38,856 nt of DNA, from positions 1 to 38,856 of the IMG/VR virus record IMGVR_UViG_3300020438_000102. The stretch is one strand, 5' to 3'. Positions 29,501-35,732 of the stretch are shown in pieces. The notes under the pieces were generated by a model that saw nothing but the letters and a program-made list of their open reading frames with translations, searched no databases and was not told the origin of the DNA. This DNA is from a virus. Numbering within the stretch: the first letter of the stretch is position 1; each line of letters begins with the position of its first letter. The position numbers and the translations under genes are program-made.

Positions 29501-32500
29501 TTAATTAATAATTTAGCAGTAGAATATAATCAGTTGTTTTTTGCCTCATTAAGATATATCGTTGCAGAACAAAGAAACATAGATTGGATGTTTAAAACAA
29601 GTTTTATTAAAATTAATCATAAACTTGGGTCGCTAGCACAGCCGGCAACATTCAAAAATGATAATTTACAATATTTTGAAGATTATGTAAAAGAAATTAA
29701 ACCTTACAGTTCTAACATAAGAGAATTTATATCAACTTATGATAAAGTTGATGATACAAACACAGCCGTAACTGATTTTGATGCAGCACCAGTGTACAAT
29801 ACAGCAACAAAACAATTTGAAACACTAAAATCAATTGTTCAAAATGGCAAAATAGTAATTAATGATCAGCAATTGCTTAAATATCCAACAAAATATTTTA
29901 CAGATAATGCTGGCGCAGAAATTACAGAAATAAAAATTAAAGATTCTGGCAGCGGATACATTTTTGCACCAAAAGTAATTATTGAAAATGCAAACGGAGC
30001 AACAGCAGAAGCATTTATTGGATATGGAAAAGTTACAGCAATAATTTTACGTAATCCAGGCGGTAAATTTATTACGCCGCCTAAAGTGTCTTTAGAAGGT
30101 TCACAAATTGAAGGCGGCACTCCTGCTAAAGTTTATGCTATATTAGGTAATAGTGTTGTAAGAACTCCTACAATCAAAGTTAAATTTGACAGAGTTGCTA
30201 AAGATTATTATATACAAGAACTTTCACAAACAGAAACTTTTACAGCATCTGGCGTGGATACTATATACAATCTAAAATGGCCAATGGATACAAAATTAAG
30301 CAAAGTGAAAGTATTTGTAAATGAAATAGAAATGTTGCGTAGTACTTACACATATAAAAACATTGAAAAAATAGATGGTCATACTTTTGAGTACGGTCAG
30401 GTAGTATTTACAAAACCGCAAGCAAGCGGATCAAACATAAGAATAGAATACTATAAGCCATTATCTTTCTTACAAGCACCTGATAGAATTCTAGCAGCAT
30501 ATGCTCCGACTGATGGTATGTTTGGCAAAGAGCTTAATCAGTTAATGACAGGTATTGATTACGGCGGAGTAGAAATAAAAAGTTTTGATTTTGGCGGAAT
30601 AGCTGGATATGACAGTCAGCCTTGGTTTACAGATACATGGGATACTTATGAAAATACTTTTGAAGACGAAGTATTTACAAGTGACGGATCTACAATTGCA
30701 GTGCAATTACAACAACCGTTGGAAAACGGCGTAAAGTATAATGTTTATAAGAATAATGTAAAAATAGATGCAGAAGATTGGATTGAAGGAGAAGGATCGT
30801 CGTCAAATTTAAATGCTATAATGGCAACAATTATAGGTGACGGAACTACTGATATAATATACACACAAGACTTAGGAATTGTACTAGAAGACGGTGATGT
30901 GTTTATTGTTAGAAAAATTACTAGTGACGGAAGTGTTATACCGGATCTTGACAGTTATGATACTCAACTAGAAGGCGGTGACTTAAATTACACAACTGCT
31001 GCTGGTATAAATGCTGAAGAAATTATTACTGATGGTGATCTATTTGTTTCCTCAACTAGAGCACAAACAGAAGAATTAATCGCAGGTTCTGTGCAAGATA
31101 CTTTAGATATTAAAGTTTACACAAAAGAAAGTGGCGGCCAAGGACTTGTTACGGCAACAAATTATACTATACTATCAGACAGCACGTTAACACATACTTT
31201 GCAGCTTAAATTAGGTTCAAAAGATAGTGTATTAATCCAAGTTGATGGCGTTATACTTGACAACACACAATATACTTTAGATTGGGCTGCTAAAACAGTA
31301 ACATTGCCTGTAACACAAGATCAAAAAGTTTGTATTATAGAACAAGAACAAAGCACAACAGCAAAAATACTTTATATAGGCGAACAAACTGTACAAGTTG
31401 ATGAGCAGTCAGAATTTATAATTGATTATGAATATGCAGATAATTTGAGTGTAAGTGTTTCTATAAATGGCGAAATGGAAAATGTTGAATTATTTGATTA
31501 TAGTCAAGTTATAGAGGGCGACAATAGAATTGGATTTAGATTAGATAACGCTGCTACAATAGGACAGGTTATTAATTGGTCGTTATTTACTGATAATAGC
31601 ACGGTAAACTTTAGTCAAGTTATTGTTGATGAATTTACAGCAGGAGCTTCACAAACAACATACACTTTAGGACAAGCACCGTTCTATTCTGTACCTACAG
31701 AACACAATATTATTGTAAGAGTAGGCCAACAAATACTTAACAGCGGATATAGTAAACAGTTTACAATTCCTGAAGGCAATCAAAGAGAATATCAACTAGA
31801 ATTATTCCAACAGCCATTAGGTTCAATATCAGCTGATACTTTAAAGGTATTTTTAAACGGACAAGAAATATTTACTCCTGAACAATGGCGTATAGATATT
31901 GCAAATAGTTCTGTTTTGTTAAGTGACGAGTACGGTTTACCCGGAGATGTTCTTGAAGTATATAATCTGGGCGAAAGCGAATATAGTATTACAGGTAAAC
32001 AAATTACATTAGCTAATGCACCCGCCCAAGGCGAGTCTGTTTATGTACATCAATTTAGTAATCATGATCTTAAGAATATAGAAAAAATACAATATGATAT
32101 TGTACAGCGTGAACAACTTATTACTGATACTGAAGAAGGCACATACGCAAAAATTACTTCTGGAGAAATACCATTAAGGAACCCTGCAATAGATGCACAG
32201 TATGTATGGGTAACAAAAAATGGCATACTTTTAACTCCGAGTGTGGATTATTATTTACATGGTGATAGAAAACGTATACAACTTGTAAAAATTCCGCTAC
32301 AGAATGATGTTATAGAAGTTATACATTTTGCTGCTAAAGTATCAGAAGATGGATTTAGTTATAGACAATTTAAAGATATATTAAATAGAACACACTTCAA
32401 ACGACTAGATCAAGCTGCAGGTGTGCTAGCAAATCCTCTAAACCAAACAGATCTACGTATAACATTAAGTGAAAACGGATCAGATATTCCAGAACCAGAT

Positions 32501-33052
32501 AAAGGTAAAAATTTACCAGGAGTAATTTTTATTAATGGTGAAAGAATAGAATATTTTGTTAAAGAAAATAACATTTTGAGACAAATTAGAAGAGGTACAT
32601 TAGGTACAGGTGTGCCAACTGTGCATGCCGCAGGAACAAAAATTTATAATCAGAATAGAGAAAAAACTATTCCTTACAAAGATGAAAACCTTGTGCGTAC
32701 TATTACTGCCGATGGAATAACTAATCAATTTAGTATTGGCTTTGAAGTTGCAAGTATTAATGAAATTGAGGTTTTTGCAGCAGGAAAGCGTTTGAATAAA
32801 CAAAGTATAACATTGTTTAATCCAACGTTAGCCCCAAATAGTCCTGCAGGAGACGAAACTTTGCCTGCAGAATTTAGCATAGACAGTATATCGAATAGAA
32901 TAACACTTTTAGCAACTCCTACAGAAGATTCTAGGATAACAATAATCAAAAAAACAGGCAGATCATGGGTCAAAGACGGAGAACAACTTGGAGATGCAGA
33001 AACTTCAATTAGTAGATTCTTACGTGCAGGCTCATATGAGCAACCTGAATAA
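17546..33052 (+). CDS. giant multidomain virion protein at the gp7 (baseplate wedge) position, 5168 aa
   Basis: A single uninterrupted frame of 5168 codons. The N-terminus (KTSVNFLPKFFRTEANRKFL, about 20-39) and blocks near 1256-1347 (HPWEMLGFQNKPTWW, YGPAPYTSNNLVLWEDLE) resemble large structural proteins of marine T4-like phages. Visible parts in order: a cupredoxin-like beta domain (about 192-335); W/Y-rich modules resembling CBM5/12 (near 1577, 1836, 2341, 2999, 3049); FG-GAP-like propeller repeats (2249-2332 and 2929-3368), such as DDFGHAMDVSLDGEFLAVG; two GxGY-PP repeats (near 3758 and 4128); a run of Ig-like beta units (about 4230-4930); and an end block INGERIEYF with IRRGTLGTG (about 4994-5020). 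It follows gp6 with a TAATG overlap, the place of gp7 in T4 (1032 residues). It most likely forms the outer wedge and perhaps a host-facing projection. The gp7 identity is by position; the protein is about five times the T4 size. Confidence 0.72.
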   Translation: MAYDNNQNENALPTPDSGDKTSVNFLPKFFRTEANRKFLQGTIDQLISKGAAEKIDGYVGRKYTSSYKANDNYLEETSQQREDYQLEPTVTIRDNLNNVDFAKDYKDYLNIIKYFGGSISNQDRLNKVDTYSWNPHINWDMITNFREYYWLPNGPLSVAIAGQARDITSTYSVTVEDQGDNDVYIFNDGLTANPKLNLYRGQTYKFEIDTPGHPIAFAIERSFVPGKALLVAGKEGIRSSGLFDAELYGNEYDIGDFVVTPEAGSVTFESAENVSTLYNDGIKKFNEAGNEVAIVYVEKGTITFTIPANAPDRLYYISSATPDTSGLIKVYDIEENTFLNVEQDILDKKTYTSSNNVELTSGMLVNFTGSVSPAKYADGSWYVEGVGQNIKLVSQRDLVLPSAYTENIEIPFDTNNFDVFPYSTANNYPQNKDYIVINRGANDRNPWSRTNRWFHKDVVLKSFELNGLNENLDDNFRAKRPIIEFEAGIKLYNFGTQAKLDIDLIDTKTTDVFSNVQGQEGYIIDNIELAEGMRVLFTNDKDPLVTGKIYVVEFKSIGKNRRVISFKEPVDCAPQDLETVFVKIGKAYAGKTFHYHKNVWTQAQEKSLNNQEPVFDLCCPSGREYADQDIFDGSTFRGTKLFSYKKGTGSNDPELGFPLTYRNIENTGDILFEFNLLTDVFTYQQDDDKIDVSTSIANLKKYKTRTVFNYVNGWNSKPTRFKQYVIRDIEVLPNQLNNFEVDVYDNAYLLDDLTVKVYVNNKLKVNLQDYTLDKGVNFIAVKFNTDLVEGDFVKFKTHSAQDKNENGYYELPVSLERNPLNADLVEFTLGEVYDHVDSIVEELNGFTGVYPGNSNLRDLGNVTHLGKHFVKHEAGLANTLYHLTNKQYNIIKALKYSKRKYATFKTTFIDTATNLGFDGTNKAHVDKVLLAINKDKPKVQPFYFSDMVASGDSNRIEYTIIDKEINLYPLTSTFTLSDLSAKAVLLYLNGTQLVHDRDYTFNDDGFVNIACQKENGDTLEIYEYATTDGSFIPPTPSKLGLYPTWHPEIFIDSTQSNKPLINTAGPFKIYGEVEVGSYKNHHGWFYPLYTSNAAAKSADTAAGGTGTCVNLLFKGLPVQFYIPTVSANYATIDDQELGIEEYPVNLSFVKGHDGSQIKCYKDYRDNLLLELEKRIYNNIKVDYANNNIDYYNFVGGDFRKYQNSVKVQNKVLLTDFIEYQANINESYSTNDYDRNNAFTYNYSAGNNPSGDRLPGYWRKIYINAFDTDRPHSHPWEMLGFQNKPTWWNTVYGPAPYTSNNLVLWEDLELGRIAEPGKEKIVKKWARQNLKNFIPVDGMGQLLPPVNINYIQGFNQRKANAAFEFGDAGPIENSWRRSSEYPFAIINAMLLVTPADIIAKGFDVSRAVKNLAGQVTYDDTGKFIENKNILFPNTYEDTARISTSGLINYVYNLVSSNVLKVYTDYQDNVKQLDVNLSFRLAGFSDKKKLNVILESKSPKTEVGSTGVFVPQENYELVYNESSPIDTFLYSGVIVEKTTQGFKISGYAQNSPSFKYYKPLLGATKYVVAVGGISEEFTQWAPRTVFRKGQIVFYLNTYYRVTDSFTSNQSFDEDNLAKLSALPTSGGRAADFYKSFDTSTTEELIYGTILPDIQSTVDFLLGYGRYLELQGFTFDDVEDNIVNDWMSVTKEFMFWTTQGWANGTIISVSPSANILSFKTEYAVVDNIFDAFYDYNVIATNGQVLERDFNNVIRKDNEFGIKPRDTDLGIYGASLPIIQKEHIIVLDNNTIFNDVIYHPASGYRQQRIKVSGYRSDNWNGSLNIPGFIYDNAIVKEFVSYKDYKIGDLVKYKQYYYVANKNSVGQNDIDFNSWTKLNEKPVPDLITNFDFRAQQFNDFYEPNTASFDNDLHELGSRLVGFQKREFLSNLIVDDVSQFKFYQGMIQEKGTKNAITKLFAPLSNNSQESLEYFEEWGIRSALYGSTDEVSQIELVLSDEDMKISPQPVEFVDNMPSSNFDNSLRVVPSMLIDRPNDWETKFPVIENPKEYTQTSGYVDDEDINFNVGSVGDLALGNVNILPLGGYIHLTSTLDGNWTIYQHTETELKCTGVVEATELSASGKLLYTITFDKWVQSYISDNDIIALRGAEEFDINGFYNVESTELNTATVQVPIDNDIKGFVNQSFTVTQLRKVRLLDETQINDIVNEDLYSNQKIWIDNYNDKKDNWKVVKNEKVFSKLEEYVNPTDWDSTVQDFTGSMTATQDNRNVFVASKGDEAGKIYVYKRTKENANLRLTQVLNFTQDGLSAVESNDDFGHAMDVSLDGEFLAVGMPFASNIKTKLTGDFNSTTAYEKFDIVKYRESFWRANRSILPETGTQSFSTFDSYINLTTQADTDSTNLQLLVAGDFGLTATNTDHILVRAPIDMYIGTKGRIDGAAGDKVNLYWNQRSYAYPTLDNYLPFDGAIPEITRNFINQEHEIIEKIDAILSVDTFVSLPVVGDIITTDTATGEVFYTNTYRDSAVIYLKNVVGILNVNDEAFIQGSSNFIGFYTQESTYVTSPDVGGFWYINTQTAGNAFTYNNNGKYLDIGRGLVFADVRPSTSVRAVNNYNNIQDAVASIGNFVQEKNRASFITQLSYRGNPVSQDGVSSVESPQLSNKWVVRISKEYQDILEAENAFELQGSISNATLGFGFYDGDNSPAELSNTGGIDLELLTSSHQIYDKWDGYIDLTLSEFDASGFAFQPQVGDIIEDVQIPRDGSGGLALTSISTSLAEVKFLQRKFNTVRLYVTVQSGTWTELNNIGKFQIRRKAGNFNTIDPNIRGGADVDRVFGTIDDPDNQIILGNNIVGDLLVFEKSSTDATDKFSIVDNPEILESEYYFFEESIEGGISRAENAPFSLNKDWTQIYNIPADERGTESGLANEGAVAIYRRGPGGTYDLDYILTSQYKFANRKFGDTIKIRKNGNLYTLLVGSQGDLDGSTRSDPGSIEIFMHGASSLDVFKGDYQKTSYDKGDVVIYKDKYYRANKDTNDSIGTNILNPIIWDNISWRYGVDNDYRGVWENTYPYTKGSIVLKDNKFYTAQTNIAGGAAWNTNIWLENTQKIDYLGYLPNLSTAYYGENTFDPATNIIQFSESFDVSENGDVLIVTATVESTDSGPASSKLAIYRKNEEKYELFQIIDSPNDNNGWADNVRLKPDGLQFIVSASYSDTDGITDSGEVYVYTQNNGLFTTTPQTIKSPNRELSERFGSSIAFSDENLFVTSLNGDQKIPTTFDTYANKLEDSRYINDPLSGSLGVTTTFDLSFTEFKNTKIDSGVVYVYENFNDTYTYSDKFRYDNATTDFGKNLLANENHVYVGIPYYLENDNERGIFIDYRKPKNKKSWSTYKEIVLPVDTTLIESVMLYDRKKNAVVSYVDYIDPVQGKIAGIAEQDITFKTNSDPAYYNVGLLSDPKVDANQVWTTSHVGQVWWDISSAKFEYAYQGSTSYQKNAWSKLVDGGSINVYEWVESSYLPSQYTDLSNSEKGIKLGISGQPLYGDSMYSAKLIYDSVAQIFTTKYYFWVKDKRTTPVIKNRNLSIFDIAKLIERPREQGYRYISFISKDKMILNNFENVIKGDDIVLNIKYRKQLPKNTNTHSQFKLLADGDPTSRIDEGIERKWHDSLVGFDTNYRHVPDNKIPVQQRYGILNRPRQSMFVNRTEALKQTVERLNYIFANNLIVDDYNISALLQKEAIPTPGTNEFDVTIDTYEELQFVSTNNIKPAKLTPILNNGKLIRVDITDPGRGYKTPPSFELSGGGTDATIDIKINNLGSITSVKVTSQGKNYIDSQLIVRRFSVLVKADSTTKNNWSVYGYNEIDKTFFKRKTQSYDVTKYWDYKDWYAEGFNQFTNINHQIDSSYQLQQTDIQFNDIVKIKDIGTSGWLLLKRTGLTNAADYTRDYLTIGRQNGTLEFKASLYDTNTSVIGYDNRTFDSGTYDNFPAQEIRIILEALRDNILINNLAVEYNQLFFASLRYIVAEQRNIDWMFKTSFIKINHKLGSLAQPATFKNDNLQYFEDYVKEIKPYSSNIREFISTYDKVDDTNTAVTDFDAAPVYNTATKQFETLKSIVQNGKIVINDQQLLKYPTKYFTDNAGAEITEIKIKDSGSGYIFAPKVIIENANGATAEAFIGYGKVTAIILRNPGGKFITPPKVSLEGSQIEGGTPAKVYAILGNSVVRTPTIKVKFDRVAKDYYIQELSQTETFTASGVDTIYNLKWPMDTKLSKVKVFVNEIEMLRSTYTYKNIEKIDGHTFEYGQVVFTKPQASGSNIRIEYYKPLSFLQAPDRILAAYAPTDGMFGKELNQLMTGIDYGGVEIKSFDFGGIAGYDSQPWFTDTWDTYENTFEDEVFTSDGSTIAVQLQQPLENGVKYNVYKNNVKIDAEDWIEGEGSSSNLNAIMATIIGDGTTDIIYTQDLGIVLEDGDVFIVRKITSDGSVIPDLDSYDTQLEGGDLNYTTAAGINAEEIITDGDLFVSSTRAQTEELIAGSVQDTLDIKVYTKESGGQGLVTATNYTILSDSTLTHTLQLKLGSKDSVLIQVDGVILDNTQYTLDWAAKTVTLPVTQDQKVCIIEQEQSTTAKILYIGEQTVQVDEQSEFIIDYEYADNLSVSVSINGEMENVELFDYSQVIEGDNRIGFRLDNAATIGQVINWSLFTDNSTVNFSQVIVDEFTAGASQTTYTLGQAPFYSVPTEHNIIVRVGQQILNSGYSKQFTIPEGNQREYQLELFQQPLGSISADTLKVFLNGQEIFTPEQWRIDIANSSVLLSDEYGLPGDVLEVYNLGESEYSITGKQITLANAPAQGESVYVHQFSNHDLKNIEKIQYDIVQREQLITDTEEGTYAKITSGEIPLRNPAIDAQYVWVTKNGILLTPSVDYYLHGDRKRIQLVKIPLQNDVIEVIHFAAKVSEDGFSYRQFKDILNRTHFKRLDQAAGVLANPLNQTDLRITLSENGSDIPEPDKGKNLPGVIFINGERIEYFVKENNILRQIRRGTLGTGVPTVHAAGTKIYNQNREKTIPYKDENLVRTITADGITNQFSIGFEVASINEIEVFAAGKRLNKQSITLFNPTLAPNSPAGDETLPAEFSIDSISNRITLLATPTEDSRITIIKKTGRSWVKDGEQLGDAETSISRFLRAGSYEQPE

Positions 33053-33055
33053 ATA
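33048..33055 (+). promoter_or_regulatory. late promoter element AATAAATA before the 200-residue protein gene
   Basis: AATAAATA is one base from TATAAATA and includes the TAA stop of the giant gene. It lies 27 bases upstream of the ATG at 33082. A start site about six bases after the element would give a short leader holding the GGATA-type ribosome site, and supports the ATG at 33082 over the in-frame TTG at 33070. Confidence 0.62.
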
Positions 33056-33081
33056 CAGTATAGGATAATTTGGATAGAATA

Positions 33082-33672
33082 ATGCAAGATAACACTGGAA
33101 TATTATTACAGGGTCATATTAAAATTACAGACCCTACAACAAACGAAGTTCTAATTAATAAAAGGAATGCAATTCATTATGAAAATATGAGTATTGCATT
33201 GGCTGAAAGTATTGCTAATGCAGGCGAAGGTTTTATTTATGAAATGAGCTTCGGCAATGGCGGAACAAACATAGACCCTACTGGCATTATTACGTATCTA
33301 ACGCCTAACAGCACAGGTACAAATGCTAGTTTGTATAATCAAACATATACTAAAGTAGTAGATGATAGAAGTGTAAACAACACTGACCCAACAAGAAATA
33401 AAATAGAAACAAGACATTTAAGCGGTACAAATTATACAGATATCTTAGTAAGTTGTTTACTTGATTACGGTGAACCAGACGGACAACAGGCATTTGATAC
33501 AACAACCAATCAAAACGATGTATATGTTTTTGATGAATTAGGATTACGAAGCTATGACACAAATGGCACCGGCAAATTACTTACACATGTAATTTTTCAT
33601 CCTGTACAAAAATCATTAAACCGTTTAATACAAATTGATTACACCGTAAGAGTGCAAAGTTTAACAGGATAA
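33082..33672 (+). CDS. virion structural protein, probable baseplate/fibre connector
   Basis: A 196-residue protein. I recognise the opening (GHIKITDPTTNEVLINKRNA, then IHYENMSIAL) and FIYEMSFGNGGT as recurring in structural proteins of marine T4-like phages, but cannot assign a T4 gene number; it does not look like T4 gp8. It is beta-rich with no membrane segment. The frame could begin at TTG 33070, but that would leave almost no leader after the late element, so ATG 33082 is preferred. Position between the giant wedge protein and the fibre array suggests it links fibres to the baseplate. The fibre gene follows after four bases. Confidence 0.7.
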   Translation: MQDNTGILLQGHIKITDPTTNEVLINKRNAIHYENMSIALAESIANAGEGFIYEMSFGNGGTNIDPTGIITYLTPNSTGTNASLYNQTYTKVVDDRSVNNTDPTRNKIETRHLSGTNYTDILVSCLLDYGEPDGQQAFDTTTNQNDVYVFDELGLRSYDTNGTGKLLTHVIFHPVQKSLNRLIQIDYTVRVQSLTG

Positions 33673-33676
33673 TATA

Positions 33677-35731
33677 ATGCCATATCAGATAAGTTATACA
33701 GACAGTATTAATAAAGGATCAATAATAGTTGAAGATGCTACGCTGAACACAGAGACTAGTATTACCCTGCCTGGCAGAAATGTTACATCCTACGGTCAAG
33801 CAGTAGCAGAAAACTTTTTACATTTATTAGAAAATTTTGCAAATACAAATGCACCAGGACGCCCAGTAGAGGGACAGTTATGGTATGATAGTAGTGAAGG
33901 TGTTAATCAACTTAAAGTATATGATGGCACAACATGGACTGCTAGTGGAGGATTGAAAAAAAGCACAAGTCAACCAGATGTTGCAAACAGTACACTAGGA
34001 GATTTATGGGTCAACACAGAAAATCAACAGCTTTATTTGTTTAGTGGAGCAGGTTGGGTTTTAGTAGGTCCAGAATTTAGTGATGGATTATTAACTGGTA
34101 CGCAATCAGAGTCAATAATTGGTTCAGACGACTTAACATATACTTGTCTAACAATTAAAATTAAAGAAAGTCCAGTAGCTATAATTTCTACGCAAGCGTT
34201 TATACCTAAGACAGCTATTCCTGGTTTTAGAACAGGAATAAACGCAGGATTTAATATTTCAGATGCTGCTATTGTAAATAATGAAGTTTTAAAATATTTT
34301 GGTACGTCAGAAAAAGCAGAAGCACTAATTATTGGTACTGAAGTTGTTCCAGCTTCTAACTTCCTAAGAGCAAATGCTGCAAGTACATCAAATTTTCCAA
34401 TTACAATTAAGAATGATGAAGGACTTACTGTTGGCACCGGAAATCAATTCAAACTCAGTGTAGAAAACGAATCTGTTGTACTGCAACAAAGTATTGTAGG
34501 ATCTAATATTGATTTTAGATTAAAAACATCTTCGTCATCTCCTACTGTTATGAGATTAGATTCTGAAGGACTTATAGGAATAAACACAACGGCACCAGAA
34601 ACTGAATTAGATGTTAAGGGTAATGTTAAAGTTTCTCCTAGGACAGGATTTCCAGATTCTGGCACTATAAATGTTTCTAGCACAGTTGATGCAACAAACA
34701 TTAGCACAGGATCAATTACTACATCCGGCGGCGTAGGAATCGCACTAGATACATTTATCGGTGGCGACCTAGACGTAGGGGGTGTAATTATTTCCGGTAA
34801 TATGACTCCTGATGCTAGCGGCACAAGAAATATCGGTACAACAAATAACAAATATGATCAAATATTTTCAAATACTTTTGTAGGGAATTTACAAGGTAAC
34901 GTTACAGGTACAGTTACAGGCCGTGCAGGAAGTGCAGATAGGCTAGCAAGTGCAACTACATTTAATCTTAGTGGGGATGTAGAGAATAATAGTTTTGAGT
35001 TTGACGGACAAACAGGCGGCACTACAAAAACATTTAATATTTCTATTGCGAACAGTTTTATTGCTAACAAAGAAACAATTTATGATGCAGGAAATGCTGA
35101 CGAATTATTATTAAATGTAAGATCAGGTTCTACTGGTGTTTATAAAATATCAAAGCGTAATTTTATTAAAAGTATTCCACTTGTGCCACCTGGCGCAATT
35201 ATGCCCTTTGGCGGAGAAGAAGCACCATCTGGTTGGTTATTTTGTGACGGATCAGAAATACAAAAATCAGACTATACAGAATTATTTACAGCAATAGGAT
35301 ATAATTTTAAAGACACATCATTATTAGGTGATTCAGGTGTTAATAGTTTTGCACTTCCGGATTTAAGAGGAAGATTTGCACTCGGATTAGATAATATGGG
35401 CGGACCAAGTGCTAATAGAGTAACTGATATTGCTGCAGATGCTTTAGGAGGAAATGCAGGCTCTGAAACTAAAACATTAGGAATAGAAAATTTACCAGAA
35501 CACGAACACGATTTAGAAGCACCTTCCGGCACACAATACTATGGATTGCGTGTAGGAGCAGGTGAGCCAGTTGATGAAGAAGCAATTACATTTACTATTG
35601 ATCCGGGCACAGGCGGAACACAAGCATTTCCATCCAGCGGCGGAGTCAAAACAACAGGTAGTCTTGCAGATCCTTTAGGTACAATGAACCCATTCTTAGC
35701 TGTAAACTACATTATATATACTGGACAATAA
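33677..35731 (+). CDS. tail fibre protein with phage tail-collar domain (gp12-like)
   Basis: A 684-residue fibre protein. Residues about 1-135 form an adaptor shared with the next two genes: NVTSYGQAVAENFLHLLENF, then two G-x-LW repeats (GQLWYDSS and GDLWVNTE). The middle is repetitive beta structure with trimeric-fibre character (INTTAPETELDVKGNVKV). The C-terminus is a Phage Tail Collar domain: PPGAIMPFGGEEAPSGWLFC (about 504-523), LPDLRGRFALG (about 561-571) and EHEHD with His609 and His611. In T4 gp12 this region forms the receptor-binding knob with metal-binding His residues, so this is a good candidate for a short tail fibre or adhesin. AGGA precedes the ATG; the next gene begins one base after its stop. 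Confidence 0.82.
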   Translation: MPYQISYTDSINKGSIIVEDATLNTETSITLPGRNVTSYGQAVAENFLHLLENFANTNAPGRPVEGQLWYDSSEGVNQLKVYDGTTWTASGGLKKSTSQPDVANSTLGDLWVNTENQQLYLFSGAGWVLVGPEFSDGLLTGTQSESIIGSDDLTYTCLTIKIKESPVAIISTQAFIPKTAIPGFRTGINAGFNISDAAIVNNEVLKYFGTSEKAEALIIGTEVVPASNFLRANAASTSNFPITIKNDEGLTVGTGNQFKLSVENESVVLQQSIVGSNIDFRLKTSSSSPTVMRLDSEGLIGINTTAPETELDVKGNVKVSPRTGFPDSGTINVSSTVDATNISTGSITTSGGVGIALDTFIGGDLDVGGVIISGNMTPDASGTRNIGTTNNKYDQIFSNTFVGNLQGNVTGTVTGRAGSADRLASATTFNLSGDVENNSFEFDGQTGGTTKTFNISIANSFIANKETIYDAGNADELLLNVRSGSTGVYKISKRNFIKSIPLVPPGAIMPFGGEEAPSGWLFCDGSEIQKSDYTELFTAIGYNFKDTSLLGDSGVNSFALPDLRGRFALGLDNMGGPSANRVTDIAADALGGNAGSETKTLGIENLPEHEHDLEAPSGTQYYGLRVGAGEPVDEEAITFTIDPGTGGTQAFPSSGGVKTTGSLADPLGTMNPFLAVNYIIYTGQ

Positions 35732-35732
35732 G

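Noticed and set aside
17546-33052. Giant frame as an assembly chimera of two genes
   Set aside because: The frame is open throughout, codon style is uniform, and marine-phage structural blocks follow each other without a break or an internal ribosome site that would mark a second start.
34033-34851. Two adjoining minus-strand frames opposite the first fibre gene
   Set aside because: Low-complexity Pro/Ser/Val products opposite a repetitive fibre shaft, with no ribosome site; read as shadows.
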